64,000 nucleotides of DNA, from positions 25,322 through 89,321 of the forward strand of contig JAAFIV010000020.1 in the NCBI GenBank assembly GCA_013298775.1, read 5' to 3'. The position numbers and the translations under genes are program-made. Below are positions 18,577 to 28,974 of this stretch, one piece after another. Numbering within the stretch: the stretch's first letter is position 1; each line of letters starts with the position of its first letter. This DNA is from Ignavibacteria bacterium (GTDB lineage: Bacteria > Bacteroidota > Ignavibacteria > Kapaibacteriales > UBA4661). Under the pieces are notes generated by a model. The model saw nothing but the letters and a program-made list of their open reading frames with translations, had not been told where the DNA came from and ran no database searches.

Positions 18577-18668
18577 GTGAGGCTCTCGCTTCTTCAGCGA
18601 GGGTCTCACTTTACTTTGTCTTTAGCAGAAAAGAGAATGAGAGCCTCACTAGGAAGTGAGACCCTCAC
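18577..18668. repeat. Family R palindromic elements, two copies
   Basis: gtgaggctctcgcttcttcagcgagggtctcac and gagagcctcactaggaagtgagaccctcac. Confidence 0.8.
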
Positions 18669-18679
18669 AAGAACAAGCA

Positions 18680-20527
18680 TTACTCGCGCTCTGGATGCGC
18701 TCCCCACTTTTCGGGAGAACGCCACAAGCCTGATAAAATCAGCTCGCGCATATACAAAAATTCTTTCGGTAAGCGGTCGTAGAGTTTCGCAAAAAGCTCT
18801 TCGTGCGAGAGAACTTCTGCTTTCCACGCCTCTCTGTCCACCGACATCAGTTCGTAGAATTTTTCTGGTGTGAAATCAAGTCCTGTCCAGTCAATATCGT
18901 TGTAGCGCGGCATCCAGCCGAGCGGACTTTCAATGGAGGACGCTCTGCCATGAACGCGCTCGACCACCCATTTCAAAATGCGCATATTGTCGCCAAAGCC
19001 GGGCCACATAAACTTTCCTTCGGCATTTTTACGAAACCAATTCACCACGAAAATACGCGGCGGATTCGAGAGTTCGCGCCCAATCTGCATCCAGTGATTG
19101 AAATAATCCGCCATATGGTAGCCGCAAAAAGGCAGCATTGCAAAGGGGTCGCGGCGAACTTGCCCAAGTGCGCCAGCCGCTGCCGCCGTCATTTCTGAGC
19201 CAATCGTGGCGGCGGCGTACACGCCAAAATTCCAGTTCACTGCCTGATACACAAGCGGCACCGTCGTTGCGCGGCGACCACCGAAAATAAACGCGCTAAT
19301 CGGCACGCCATTTGGGTCTTCCCATGCCGCATCAATAGCGGGATTCAGGTGTGCAGGCGAGGTAAAGCGAGCATTTGCGTGGGCAGCAGGACGACCGCTC
19401 TCGGGTGTCCATGCGTTGCCTTGCCAATCGGTCAATGTCGCTGGAGGCGTGTCGGTAAGCCCTTCCCACCACACATCGCCGTCATCGGTGAGCGCAACGT
19501 TAGTAAAAATGCTGTCCCGCGAGCAAGAAATAATCGCGTTTGGATTGGTTTTCGGCGAGGTACCGGGCGCGACACCAAAATAGCCAGCTTCGGGGTTAAT
19601 TGCATACAAACGCCCATCTGCGCCAGGTTTAATCCACGCAATGTCGTCGCCAATGGTGGTAATTTTCCAGCCTTTCATTTCTGGCGGCGGAATGAGCATT
19701 GCAAAGTTTGTTTTCCCGCACGCGCTTGGGAATGCCGCCGCAACGTAGGTTTTTTCGCCTTCGGGAGATTCCGCGCCTAAAATGAGCATATGCTCGGCAA
19801 GCCAGCCCTCATCCCGCGCCATATTCGAGGCAATGCGCAGTGCGAAACATTTTTTACCCAAGAGTGCGTTGCCGCCGTAGCCGCTTCCATACGACCAAAT
19901 AGCGCGTTCTTCGGGGAAATGCACGATGTACTTTTGGTCTTTGTTGCAGGGCCATTCTACATCTTTTTGTCCGGCTGCAAGCGGCATTCCGACGGTGTGG
20001 ATACACGGCACGAAATCGCCGTTTGTGCCAAGCGTTTCCATCACTTTTTTACCGATGCGCGTCATAATGTTCATATTGACGACCACATACGGAGAATCCG
20101 ACAACTCCACGCCGATATGCGAAATGTGCGAACCAATCGGTCCCATGCTAAAAGGAATTACGTACATCGTGCGACCGCGCATGCAGCCATCGAAGAGCTT
20201 TCCAAGCGTTTCCTTCATTTCTTTTGGCGCAATCCAGTTATTTGTTGGACCAGCATCTTGCTTGCGAATCGAGCAAATGTAGGTGCGGTCTTCCACACGC
20301 GCAACGTCGCTTGGGTCGGACTTCGCATAATAGCTATTCGGACGCTTTTTTTCGTCCAATTTCACAAATGTTCCTGCTTGAACGAGTTTATCACACATTG
20401 CCTGATATTCCGTCTCCGAGCCGTCGCACCAATAGACTGCATCGGGCTTGCAGAGGGCAGCCATATCGCTAACCCACTGTATGAGGTCGGAATGCTTCAC
20501 ATAATCGGGGGGCTGAACCACACTCAT
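18680..20527 (-). CDS. pckG: Phosphoenolpyruvate carboxykinase (GTP)
   Basis: [87 protein letters not shown] extends to 20548. Confidence 0.97.
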   Translation of the reverse strand: MSVVQPPDYVKHSDLIQWVSDMAALCKPDAVYWCDGSETEYQAMCDKLVQAGTFVKLDEKKRPNSYYAKSDPSDVARVEDRTYICSIRKQDAGPTNNWIAPKEMKETLGKLFDGCMRGRTMYVIPFSMGPIGSHISHIGVELSDSPYVVVNMNIMTRIGKKVMETLGTNGDFVPCIHTVGMPLAAGQKDVEWPCNKDQKYIVHFPEERAIWSYGSGYGGNALLGKKCFALRIASNMARDEGWLAEHMLILGAESPEGEKTYVAAAFPSACGKTNFAMLIPPPEMKGWKITTIGDDIAWIKPGADGRLYAINPEAGYFGVAPGTSPKTNPNAIISCSRDSIFTNVALTDDGDVWWEGLTDTPPATLTDWQGNAWTPESGRPAAHANARFTSPAHLNPAIDAAWEDPNGVPISAFIFGGRRATTVPLVYQAVNWNFGVYAAATIGSEMTAAAAGALGQVRRDPFAMLPFCGYHMADYFNHWMQIGRELSNPPRIFVVNWFRKNAEGKFMWPGFGDNMRILKWVVERVHGRASSIESPLGWMPRYNDIDWTGLDFTPEKFYELMSVDREAWKAEVLSHEELFAKLYDRLPKEFLYMRELILSGLWRSPEKWGAHPERE

Positions 20528-20734
20528 TGTTATGTCCTTTCTTTTCAAAAAAATGCGCTAAAAAATTGATATATACTGTGATAGAGAGTTTACTTGCATT
20601 GGTGCTATCATCAAATTTCACTGGCAGCGAAAAACGTACATGTTGAGGGCGAAATTACAAAAGATTTCTTTCTCCAACGCAAGGTAATTCAGGCTTTGCA
20701 AAGATTTTTTGTAACGAGTACGTTCATTCGTCAT

Positions 20735-20840
20735 GGAACGCGGATGAAGCCCAGACCAAGAGGATTTTGAGGACTTTTTCACTCTTGATAAGCATCTTTT
20801 TTATCCTCAGAATCCTCTTCATCCTCAATATCCGCGTTCC
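20735..20840. repeat. Family C inverted repeat, copy C1
   Basis: ggaacgcggat...gaggattttgaggac / tcctcagaatcctc...atatccgcgttcc. Confidence 0.75.
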
Positions 20841-20902
20841 CAAATCAAAACCTTACCAAATACCATTTTTTTACCAAAAAACTCTGCATCGCTCGAAAAT
20901 AC

Positions 20903-20932
20903 TTGCCTGAGAAGAAAATACGAGTATCTTTG
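20903..20932 (+). promoter_or_regulatory. Bacteroidota-type promoter candidate
   Basis: TTG-N19-TATCTTTG, resembling the TTTG-N19-TAnnTTTG consensus; ~65 bp upstream of the ATG at 20996. Confidence 0.5.
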
Positions 20933-20995
20933 CCAGACTGTTCAGCTAGATGTTCCGCTAGGCGTGTCGCGCTCTTTATCTTTATTCGTTTTTTT

Positions 20996-23900
20996 ATGCG
21001 CTTTTTTGCTTCCTTCGTCGTTTTCGTGCCATATTTTTTATTTTTCTTCGCCTTTTCTCCTCTGCAAGGCGACGAGCCGCGTATTGTTCCGCAGCAAGGA
21101 ATGGTGCGCCCTCTAAACGTTCATTTTGAACGCCTTACCATTGACAACGGACTTTCTCAAAGCAGTATTTTTGCCATGATGCAGGATAAGTACGGATACT
21201 TGTGGTTCTGCACGCAAGATGGCTTGAACCGCTTCGATGGCTATCAGTTCACCATTTTTCGCAATCGCCCCGAAGATTCGTTATCGCTCGCGGTGAATTG
21301 GGTCAATGATGTGTATCAGGCACCTTCGGGCAGAATCTGGGCAATGACGCGCTCTTCCGTAAACCTGTATTTGCCAGCCTCCGAGCAGTTTCGCTCTTTT
21401 CTATGTACCGTACCAAAACGTGTAGGTCGGACAGGCACGCAAACGGCGGCAATCGCTTCGGTGCTGGAAGATGCTGCGGGGGATGTATGGATTGCCACCG
21501 ATAAAGGGTTGTTTGTCATTCAAAACGCATCTTCTCCAATGCAAGCAACGGTGAGCTTTGTGGAGGAATTTGCTGGGAAGCGCATTTTTGCTCTTGCTCT
21601 GGATAGCGCGAAAACACTCGTTCTGGGAACATCAGACGGATTATTTTACAAAACAAAAAACGCCACAACCTTCAGTACATATGCACTCTCTGGGAAGAAC
21701 ACCAATCCAATAAGTATTCGCGCACTCACGGTTTCGCGCAACGACGCACACATTTGGGCGGTAAGCGAAACGGAACTTTTTCATATCACATCGCTTGGAA
21801 GCGGCGAAAATGCTCCCTTTCAGCGTATTTCATTGCAAGCGTCTTTACCTAAAAAATCCCTGCCAACAGCTCTACATCTGGATTCGCACGGCACGGTGTG
21901 GATTTCCCTCACCGAAGGTCTCTGCACATTTATCCCGAAGACCGCACAAATACACGCTTTCACGGCGGCATCAGGTTTGGCGGGCAATACAATATATTCT
22001 TTTGCCGAAGACAGCGTGCGGCGCGTGTGGATTGGCACTGGCGGCGGCATCAACATTTTTGAGCATTCTGGAGCAATGCAAAAAATATCACAGGATGCAT
22101 CGCAAAAAGAAACGCAAAAAGAAACGCAAAAAGCAATATTTCCATACCATATTTCCACCTGTCTGTATCAAGCGAATGACCCGCAAAGCCTGAGCAATGC
22201 GATTGTTCGTTCATTGATTTGCGACCGCACTGGTACAATGTGGGCAGGAACCGACAACGGCATAAACTCTTGGAACCAGCTTCGATACAAGTTTCACACC
22301 TTTGGCAGCACCAATAACGCCGCTACCACATTTAGCAACACCAGCATTCGTGCCTTCTTGAGTAGTTCCTTACTACCAAACGACCGTCAAAATACGTCCC
22401 TTCGCGGCTTCCACCCTGATTCCACGCTATGGGTTGGCACCGACGACGGGCTCAATCTCTACGACCGCCGCACCAACACATGGCGACGCTTCGGCAAAGA
22501 CGATGGCTTAGCAAATACGGACATCCGCGCTCTTGCGTGGTCGGAAGCGGGCGAATTGATTATCGGCACCAATGGCGGCGGCTTATTTCGCTACAATGGC
22601 AAACGCTTTCGCCAAGAAATCTACGATGCCGAAACGCCTAACTCGCTCAATTCCAACCGTTTACGGGCATTGTACACCGACCGCTCTGGTACGCTCTGGG
22701 CAGGATTGTACGCAGTGCAAGGCATCGCAACACGAGGCGCGACGGGCGGTTTGGCATATTTGCCCAAAGGCGAGACCTCGTGGCGCGTTCTCACAAGCGA
22801 CGGCACAGAAAAAACGCCGAGCGAAAATGATATTCGCTACTTGTACAGCGAGGATGGCGCGAATCTCTGGATTGGCACGCACGGCGGCGGGCTGAATTAC
22901 TTCGATGCCGCCACGCGCACATTCACGCACTTCAAGCACGCCGAGAAAGATTCTACCAGCATTTCAAGCAATATTGTCTCGTGCATTCTGCGCAGCAAAG
23001 CGGGCGCACTTTGGGTGGCAACAGCAAGTGGTTTGAACGAATTCAACCCCGCAACGCGAGCATTTACGCGCTATACCGTCCGCGACGGTTTGCCGAATGA
23101 TTTTGTGTACGGAATTTTGGAAGACAACGACGGCAATTTATGGTTAAGCACCAACAAGGGTGTATCCTGCTTCACGCCTCGCACGCGGAGCTTTCGCAAC
23201 TACGACCGCCGCGACGGTTTGCCGAGCAATGAATTTAATTCTGGCGCGTTTTGCAAACTCCCACTGGGAGAAATGCTCTTCGGCAGCATGAACGGCTTTG
23301 TTCTTTTCCCACCCGACAACATCCGCGATAGCAAACACGCGCCTCCGGTGATGATAAACAGCATAAAAGTCATGAACACGCCGCGTCTTTTCGATGTTTC
23401 GCTCGCCGAGCTAGAATTTATCAGGCTTCCGTACAATGAAAACTTCCTCGCGTTTGAATTTTCCGTGCTGGATTTCATTACGCCAGAACGCAACAAATAC
23501 GCATACAAACTGGACGGCGTGGATAATACCTGGATTGTCGTCCGCAGCGACCGCCGCTATGCCGCATACAGCGACCTCGATGCGGGCGAGTACACGTTCC
23601 GCGTAAAAGCAACCAACGCCGACGGCGTGTGGAACGAGCAAGAACGCCGTTTACGCGTCGTTATTATTCCACCTTTTTGGCAAACATGGTGGTTTAAGGG
23701 AATCATGCTGCTCGCCGCAATGGTGTGCCTTTGGGCGGCGTATCGTGGGCGTGTGTCCTACATCCAGCGTCGGAACAAGGTTTTAGAGCGTTTGGTGCAT
23801 GACCGCACGACGGAATTGGAAGTGGCAAACCACGAACTGAACGCGGTGAATGATGAAATGTCGCGCCAAAATCATATTTTGGAAGAACAAACCGCGCAAA

Positions 23901-24988
23901 TTGAAATTGCCAATACGCAATTACAGGAAAAATATATTGAACTGGGCATTTTGAACGAGCAGCTTGAGGACTACACCGAAGAAATGGAGCGGTATAGCGC
24001 GAAATTAGAAGAGCAAACAAAAGTGATTGAAGAGAAAAATAGCCAGCTTCAAGACAAAAACGACGAACTGGCAATTGTGAACGAACAGCTTGAGGACTAC
24101 ACCGAAGAAATGGAGCGGTATAGCGCGAAATTGGAAGAGCAAGCGCGGGAAATCACGGCAGCAAGTACGCGCATTCAAGAGCAAAATGCCGCGCTGCAAG
24201 ACCTGAACACCCGTAAAAATGAGCTTATCGGCGTGGTGGCGCACGACCTGAAAAATCCGCTTTCGGCTATTCTCATGTCGTCCTCGCTCATGCTGCGCTA
24301 TTACGAAAAAATGACGAAAGACGACCACTTGCAAAACACGCAACGCATCAAGGAAACAGGCGAGCGGATGAATAAAATCATCACGGATTTGCTGGATATT
24401 GAAGCGATAGAATCGGGTAAATTCAAGCTCAATCTCGAAGAATGCGATATTACCGAAATTGTCCACGCAACGGTGAATGATTATCAAGATGCAGCCACGC
24501 GCAAGCAGATAAGCATTCTCACCGAAAGCCCACCACATCTCGCCTTGGGCTATGCCGATACACACGCACTTCGCCAAATTCTGGACAATCTCGTTTCTAA
24601 CGCCGTGAAATATTCGCCCCCAGAGCGACGCATCTGGCTCGTAACCCGCGAAGCTGCATCCGCACACAACGCATCAGCACACAACGCATCAGCACACAAC
24701 GCATCAGCACAAAGCGCACCGGCACACGACGCATCAACACACGACGAAACAATGCTCATGGTGGATGTTCGCGACGAAGGTCCAGGTTTAAGTGACGAAG
24801 ACCAAACAAAACTCTTCGGACGCTTTGCCAAGCTCACCCCGCAACCCACTGGCGGCGAGCATTCCACAGGCTTAGGGCTTTCCATTGTAAAGCAACTCGC
24901 CGAAGCAATGGGCGGAACAGTGCGCTGTTCCTCAGCTCTAGGTGTTGGCACGACGTTTACGGTGGAAATACCGAAGAAGAAAGGATGA
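20996..24988 (+). CDS. Two-component sensor: beta-propeller, Y_Y_Y domain, coiled coil, HisKA and HATPase
   Basis: FERLTIDNGLSQSSIFAMMQDKYGYLWFCTQDGLNRFDGYQF, repeated WIGT.GGG..., VVAHDLKNPLSAILMSSSL, DNLVSNAVKYSP, DEGPGLS, STGLGLSIVKQL; ORF-track start 20903 is a TTG in the putative promoter. Confidence 0.93.
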   Translation: MRFFASFVVFVPYFLFFFAFSPLQGDEPRIVPQQGMVRPLNVHFERLTIDNGLSQSSIFAMMQDKYGYLWFCTQDGLNRFDGYQFTIFRNRPEDSLSLAVNWVNDVYQAPSGRIWAMTRSSVNLYLPASEQFRSFLCTVPKRVGRTGTQTAAIASVLEDAAGDVWIATDKGLFVIQNASSPMQATVSFVEEFAGKRIFALALDSAKTLVLGTSDGLFYKTKNATTFSTYALSGKNTNPISIRALTVSRNDAHIWAVSETELFHITSLGSGENAPFQRISLQASLPKKSLPTALHLDSHGTVWISLTEGLCTFIPKTAQIHAFTAASGLAGNTIYSFAEDSVRRVWIGTGGGINIFEHSGAMQKISQDASQKETQKETQKAIFPYHISTCLYQANDPQSLSNAIVRSLICDRTGTMWAGTDNGINSWNQLRYKFHTFGSTNNAATTFSNTSIRAFLSSSLLPNDRQNTSLRGFHPDSTLWVGTDDGLNLYDRRTNTWRRFGKDDGLANTDIRALAWSEAGELIIGTNGGGLFRYNGKRFRQEIYDAETPNSLNSNRLRALYTDRSGTLWAGLYAVQGIATRGATGGLAYLPKGETSWRVLTSDGTEKTPSENDIRYLYSEDGANLWIGTHGGGLNYFDAATRTFTHFKHAEKDSTSISSNIVSCILRSKAGALWVATASGLNEFNPATRAFTRYTVRDGLPNDFVYGILEDNDGNLWLSTNKGVSCFTPRTRSFRNYDRRDGLPSNEFNSGAFCKLPLGEMLFGSMNGFVLFPPDNIRDSKHAPPVMINSIKVMNTPRLFDVSLAELEFIRLPYNENFLAFEFSVLDFITPERNKYAYKLDGVDNTWIVVRSDRRYAAYSDLDAGEYTFRVKATNADGVWNEQERRLRVVIIPPFWQTWWFKGIMLLAAMVCLWAAYRGRVSYIQRRNKVLERLVHDRTTELEVANHELNAVNDEMSRQNHILEEQTAQIEIANTQLQEKYIELGILNEQLEDYTEEMERYSAKLEEQTKVIEEKNSQLQDKNDELAIVNEQLEDYTEEMERYSAKLEEQAREITAASTRIQEQNAALQDLNTRKNELIGVVAHDLKNPLSAILMSSSLMLRYYEKMTKDDHLQNTQRIKETGERMNKIITDLLDIEAIESGKFKLNLEECDITEIVHATVNDYQDAATRKQISILTESPPHLALGYADTHALRQILDNLVSNAVKYSPPERRIWLVTREAASAHNASAHNASAHNASAQSAPAHDASTHDETMLMVDVRDEGPGLSDEDQTKLFGRFAKLTPQPTGGEHSTGLGLSIVKQLAEAMGGTVRCSSALGVGTTFTVEIPKKKG

Positions 24989-25102
24989 GGGCTGAGGTAT
25001 GAATTATGAAGAAAAAAAGCTGTAATGTGGCTTGAAATCTTCTTTTTCACACCTCATCCCTCATACTTCATCCCTCATACTTCATTCCTCCTCCTTCTCT
25101 TC

Positions 25103-26329
25103 ATGCGCATTCTGTACATTTTGAATCGGATTCCTTTGCCGCTCACTGATGGCGGTGCAATCTGCTCGTACAATTCGGTGAAATTCCTGCACGCCGCCGG
25201 ACACGAACTGCATGTTCTCGCGCTGAACACCAAGAAACATTACCAAGACCCCGCACAAATGCTGGATGTTTGCACCAGCATTGATACGATTGATATTGTT
25301 ACCGATGTTCGCGCTCTGGATGCCGCACGGAATCTTGTGTTTTCGCGTCGTCCGTACATTGCCGAGCGTTTTCACAAGGAAATATTTGCCAATCTCATTT
25401 GCGCAACGCTTCAGGACGAGAAATTCGACGTGGTACATATTGACCACACGATGATTGCATGGTACGTGGATGCCATTCGCGCACGAGTACCGAAGCCGCC
25501 TCCCATCGTGCTGCGGACGCATAACATTGAGCATGTTATCCAAGAACGCTTGGCGGCACACGAGCGCAATCCTGCCAAGAGCTGGTATCGGCGATTTCTT
25601 GCGCGGCGCATGAAGGCATACGAAACGGCGTATTTTCCGAAGTTCGACGCGCTTATGGCAATTACCCCCGAAGAACAAGCAATGATGCGGCAAATGGGCT
25701 ATTCTGGCACAACAGCACTTATTCCAGCAGGAGTGGATATTGCGAAATTCAGCCCAAACCCCAGCATTCAAGCGCGTGCGGGGACAATGTGCTATATTGG
25801 TGGCATGGATTGGCAACCGAATATTGAAGCGGTGCAATGGTTCGTAAGCGAGGTTCTGCCACTTGTCCACCGCACACATCCTAGCGCGGAGATGCACATT
25901 GCCGGAAAGCGGATGCCCGCAGAGGTACGCGCTTTCGGCGAAGCGCATGGCGCGTTTATGCACCCCGACGTGCCTTCGGCGGCAGATTTTATCCAATCCC
26001 ACGCGATGCTGCTTGTTCCGCTTTTAAGCGGTGGCGGAATGCGCTTGAAAATTGTCGAAGCAATGTCGCTTGGAGTGCCGATAATCTCTACGCGCATAGG
26101 CGCGGAAGGCGTTGCGGTACGGCATGGCGAAAGTATTCTTTTAGCGGATACGGCAGAAGAATTCGCGCATGCAATTTCTGAGCTTCTGCATTCCCCCAAC
26201 CTCGCACAAGCACTTGCTCGCAATGCCCGCGACATCGCACTTCGCGAATATTCGTGGGAAAATATTGCCCAAAAAATGAGTATGTTGTACGAGCAAGTAC
26301 AAAAAGCGGCGGGAGCAGCAGAGGGATAA
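25103..26329 (+). CDS. Glycosyltransferase family 4-like
   Basis: MRILYILNRIPLPLTDGGAICSYN...YIGGMDWQPNIEAVQWF...VPLLSGGGMRLKIVEAMSLGVPIISTRIGAEG. Confidence 0.92.
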   Translation: MRILYILNRIPLPLTDGGAICSYNSVKFLHAAGHELHVLALNTKKHYQDPAQMLDVCTSIDTIDIVTDVRALDAARNLVFSRRPYIAERFHKEIFANLICATLQDEKFDVVHIDHTMIAWYVDAIRARVPKPPPIVLRTHNIEHVIQERLAAHERNPAKSWYRRFLARRMKAYETAYFPKFDALMAITPEEQAMMRQMGYSGTTALIPAGVDIAKFSPNPSIQARAGTMCYIGGMDWQPNIEAVQWFVSEVLPLVHRTHPSAEMHIAGKRMPAEVRAFGEAHGAFMHPDVPSAADFIQSHAMLLVPLLSGGGMRLKIVEAMSLGVPIISTRIGAEGVAVRHGESILLADTAEEFAHAISELLHSPNLAQALARNARDIALREYSWENIAQKMSMLYEQVQKAAGAAEG

Positions 26330-28669
26330 ATGCCCACAATACCGCATTATTACTTGCTTGCTGCTTTGTTTTATCAGCATTTTCAAACCCTATACCAAAC
26401 TTTCTCCGTCGTTATGACGTTTTCTTTTTCCGCAGCCACGAAGCCCCGTAGAGTGCTTGCAATCGCGCTTTTTATCACACTTTTCATCACGCTTCTCCTT
26501 CACTCTTTCCTCTGCTTGCCCATGCGCGTCATGGCGCAAACGCCGCCCGTTCAGGGTACGATGTGGCGATTAAGCAATAAGGGCTTATCCGATACTAATA
26601 CCATTGTCCGTGAATTTACTATCAGCAACAAAGTCTTATTTTGTGCGGTGTTTGGGGCGGGCGTGTACCGTTCTACCGATAATGGTGCTTCTTGGAAAGC
26701 ATCGAACAAGGGTTTGAAAAATTTCGATATTTGGTCGCTCTACACGGTAAAAAATCAGTTGTACGCCGCCACGACAAAGGGATTATTTGTTTCCAACAAC
26801 AATGCGCAAACATGGCTAAAAACGAGTGCCAATGCGGATATTCACGCTGTTATCATGTTGGAGAAAACGACCATTGTCGGCTCCTTGGACAGCATTATGC
26901 TTTCCACCGACAATCAAAAAACATGGAAAACAACTTTCCGCGACAATAAAAACTGGTTTGTCAAATCGCTCGTTGCCAATGGCAGTACCATTTTTGCGGG
27001 AACCTCTGGCGGAATTCTGCGCTCCAACGACGGCGGAGCAAGCTGGCAAGCCGTAAACAACGGATTCCGCTATCCCACCGATATTTGGGCAATGGTGGTA
27101 AGTAATGGCGTATTGTTTGCGGCAACATCGGATGGCGTGTATCAATCTACCAACAACGGCGACCTCTGGCAAGCAACCGCAAACCGAGAAAATACGCGCT
27201 CTCTCGTTGTCGTCAATGGTATTCTGTACGCAGGAGCAATTGGCGCAGTCCTTCGCTCGCAGGACAACGGCGCGACGTGGGGAATTTCCCACGAAGGCTT
27301 GCCAAACATGAATATATGGGGCTTGGAGGTTGTTGGGAAAATGCTATTTGCTGGAACATCGCAAGGAATCTACACGGGTGAGGAAGCATTGCTTTTTGGT
27401 GCGCCATCGAAAGTAAGCAGCTCTGGCGAGCGCATCATTGCTGAACCACTACTACGCGCAACATCAGTAAACACGGTCAATGGCGACCTTTCGCATGAAG
27501 AGCCACTGACAAAAATTCGCATTGAAGAATTTATAAGCGAAAAAATTCATTCGCTCTTGAATTATGTTTTTTTCGATGAAAATGCAAGCTACGTACCGCT
27601 CCGCTACCGCCAATTCCCGACCGCGCAATCAGCGAAAGATTTTCAGCCAGAACGCCTCACCAACCGCGAAACACTGGAGGTCTATTACGATGTGCTGAAT
27701 ATCATTGGCTATCGCATGCAGCAATACACCCGCGCAACGCTCACAATTGTTGGCTGCAATGCGCAAAATGGCTTCGAGACACAAGCACCAGACTTGTCGC
27801 TACGCCGCGCACAGGGCGTGCAGCAGTATTTGGCAAACGTCTGGAAAATCCCCTCTTCGCGCTTGTACGTGGAGTTTCGCGATTTGCCCGAAAAACCTTC
27901 CAAGCAAAATGACACCTTCGGCGACCAAGAAAATCGGCGGGTGGAATTATACAGCTCGTGGGATATTCTGCGCCCCGTGCAATACACCGACACCGTGCGC
28001 GAGGCAAACCCAGCAATCATCCGCTTTCGAGCGCATATTCTGGACACGGTGAATGTTCTGCGCTGGCGGCTTTCCGTCGAACAAGGCGGACGCTCGCTTC
28101 GCAAGTGGGCTGGAGGCGGGAACTCGCTTCCCAGCGTGATTGATTGGCACGTCAGCAAGCGACAAAGCCTCGCTCCCACCGATACACTTCCTGTGCAATG
28201 CCAATTAGAAGTGCAGTACAAATATCAATCAAAACCAGCATTATCGCGCCTTCTGAGCTTTCCCGTCGAGCGCATGAGCATTGACAAAAAACGCAGCACG
28301 AAGCTCGCCGATGTTGGAAAAAACAAGTATAATTTGATTTTGTTCGATATTGGCTCCGACCGCGTTTCTGGCGTGAACGACCGCATTGTGTCCTCAATTC
28401 GCACAGCAAATGTCTTCTCTAGCGCAGCAACGGTGCGGGTTCTGGGCTATTCAGATATGGTCGGCGCGGATGATGCAAATCAAATTCTCTCCCAACGCCG
28501 CGCAGAATCTGTCGCGCAGACGCTTGGTCTTACAGCGCAAAGCGTCCGTACACTTGTTGTGAAGGGACGCGGCGAAGAACCGCCACTTCTCTATGACAAC
28601 GACCATCCCGAAGGGCGTTTTTACTGCCGTGCGGTGATTATTGAGCTAGATACGCCCATGAAAGAATGA
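26330..28669 (+). CDS. Exported protein: YCF48/BNR-like propeller repeats plus C-terminal OmpA-like region
   Basis: Repeated GVYRSTDNGASW / GGILRSNDGGASWQ / GVYQSTNNGDLWQ; C-terminal LGYSDMVGADDANQILSQRRAESVAQTLGL OmpA-like. Confidence 0.8.
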   Translation: MPTIPHYYLLAALFYQHFQTLYQTFSVVMTFSFSAATKPRRVLAIALFITLFITLLLHSFLCLPMRVMAQTPPVQGTMWRLSNKGLSDTNTIVREFTISNKVLFCAVFGAGVYRSTDNGASWKASNKGLKNFDIWSLYTVKNQLYAATTKGLFVSNNNAQTWLKTSANADIHAVIMLEKTTIVGSLDSIMLSTDNQKTWKTTFRDNKNWFVKSLVANGSTIFAGTSGGILRSNDGGASWQAVNNGFRYPTDIWAMVVSNGVLFAATSDGVYQSTNNGDLWQATANRENTRSLVVVNGILYAGAIGAVLRSQDNGATWGISHEGLPNMNIWGLEVVGKMLFAGTSQGIYTGEEALLFGAPSKVSSSGERIIAEPLLRATSVNTVNGDLSHEEPLTKIRIEEFISEKIHSLLNYVFFDENASYVPLRYRQFPTAQSAKDFQPERLTNRETLEVYYDVLNIIGYRMQQYTRATLTIVGCNAQNGFETQAPDLSLRRAQGVQQYLANVWKIPSSRLYVEFRDLPEKPSKQNDTFGDQENRRVELYSSWDILRPVQYTDTVREANPAIIRFRAHILDTVNVLRWRLSVEQGGRSLRKWAGGGNSLPSVIDWHVSKRQSLAPTDTLPVQCQLEVQYKYQSKPALSRLLSFPVERMSIDKKRSTKLADVGKNKYNLILFDIGSDRVSGVNDRIVSSIRTANVFSSAATVRVLGYSDMVGADDANQILSQRRAESVAQTLGLTAQSVRTLVVKGRGEEPPLLYDNDHPEGRFYCRAVIIELDTPMKE

Positions 28670-28679
28670 GAGTTCTTGA

Positions 28680-28726
28680 ATGCAAGATACAATGCAAGAT
28701 ACAACGCAAGATACAATGCAAGATAC
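28680..28726. repeat. 12-nt tandem repeat (atgcaagataca) ~4 copies
   Basis: Direct reading. Confidence 0.9.
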
Positions 28727-28746
28727 TTGGTCAGTGCATTCGTCAG

Positions 28747-28848
28747 GGAACGCGGATTTGGAGGACTTTTGAGGACTGGTGAGGACTCTGTGCATAAAAA
28801 TATCATTGAGTCCTCAAAATCCTCGTAAGTCCTCAAAATCCGCGTTCC
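28747..28848. repeat. Family C inverted repeat, copy C2
   Basis: ggaacgcggatttggaggacttttgaggac...gtcctcaaaatccgcgttcc. Confidence 0.85.
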
Positions 28849-28974
28849 TTCATCAAGAATATGACCAGTCTCGCTTGAAGATTTTTTTCATTTTCACGCA
28901 CCGCAAAAGCACCGTATATTTGCAGCTTCTTTCAGGTTTTCACTACTTTTCACGAACATTTTTTTCACTTTTCA

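Noticed and set aside
19790-20569. 259 aa plus-strand ORF opposite pckG
   Set aside because: Antisense shadow of pckG.
24658-24747. Possible CRISPR-like repeats
   Set aside because: Short in-frame tandem units without spacers; a coding microsatellite.
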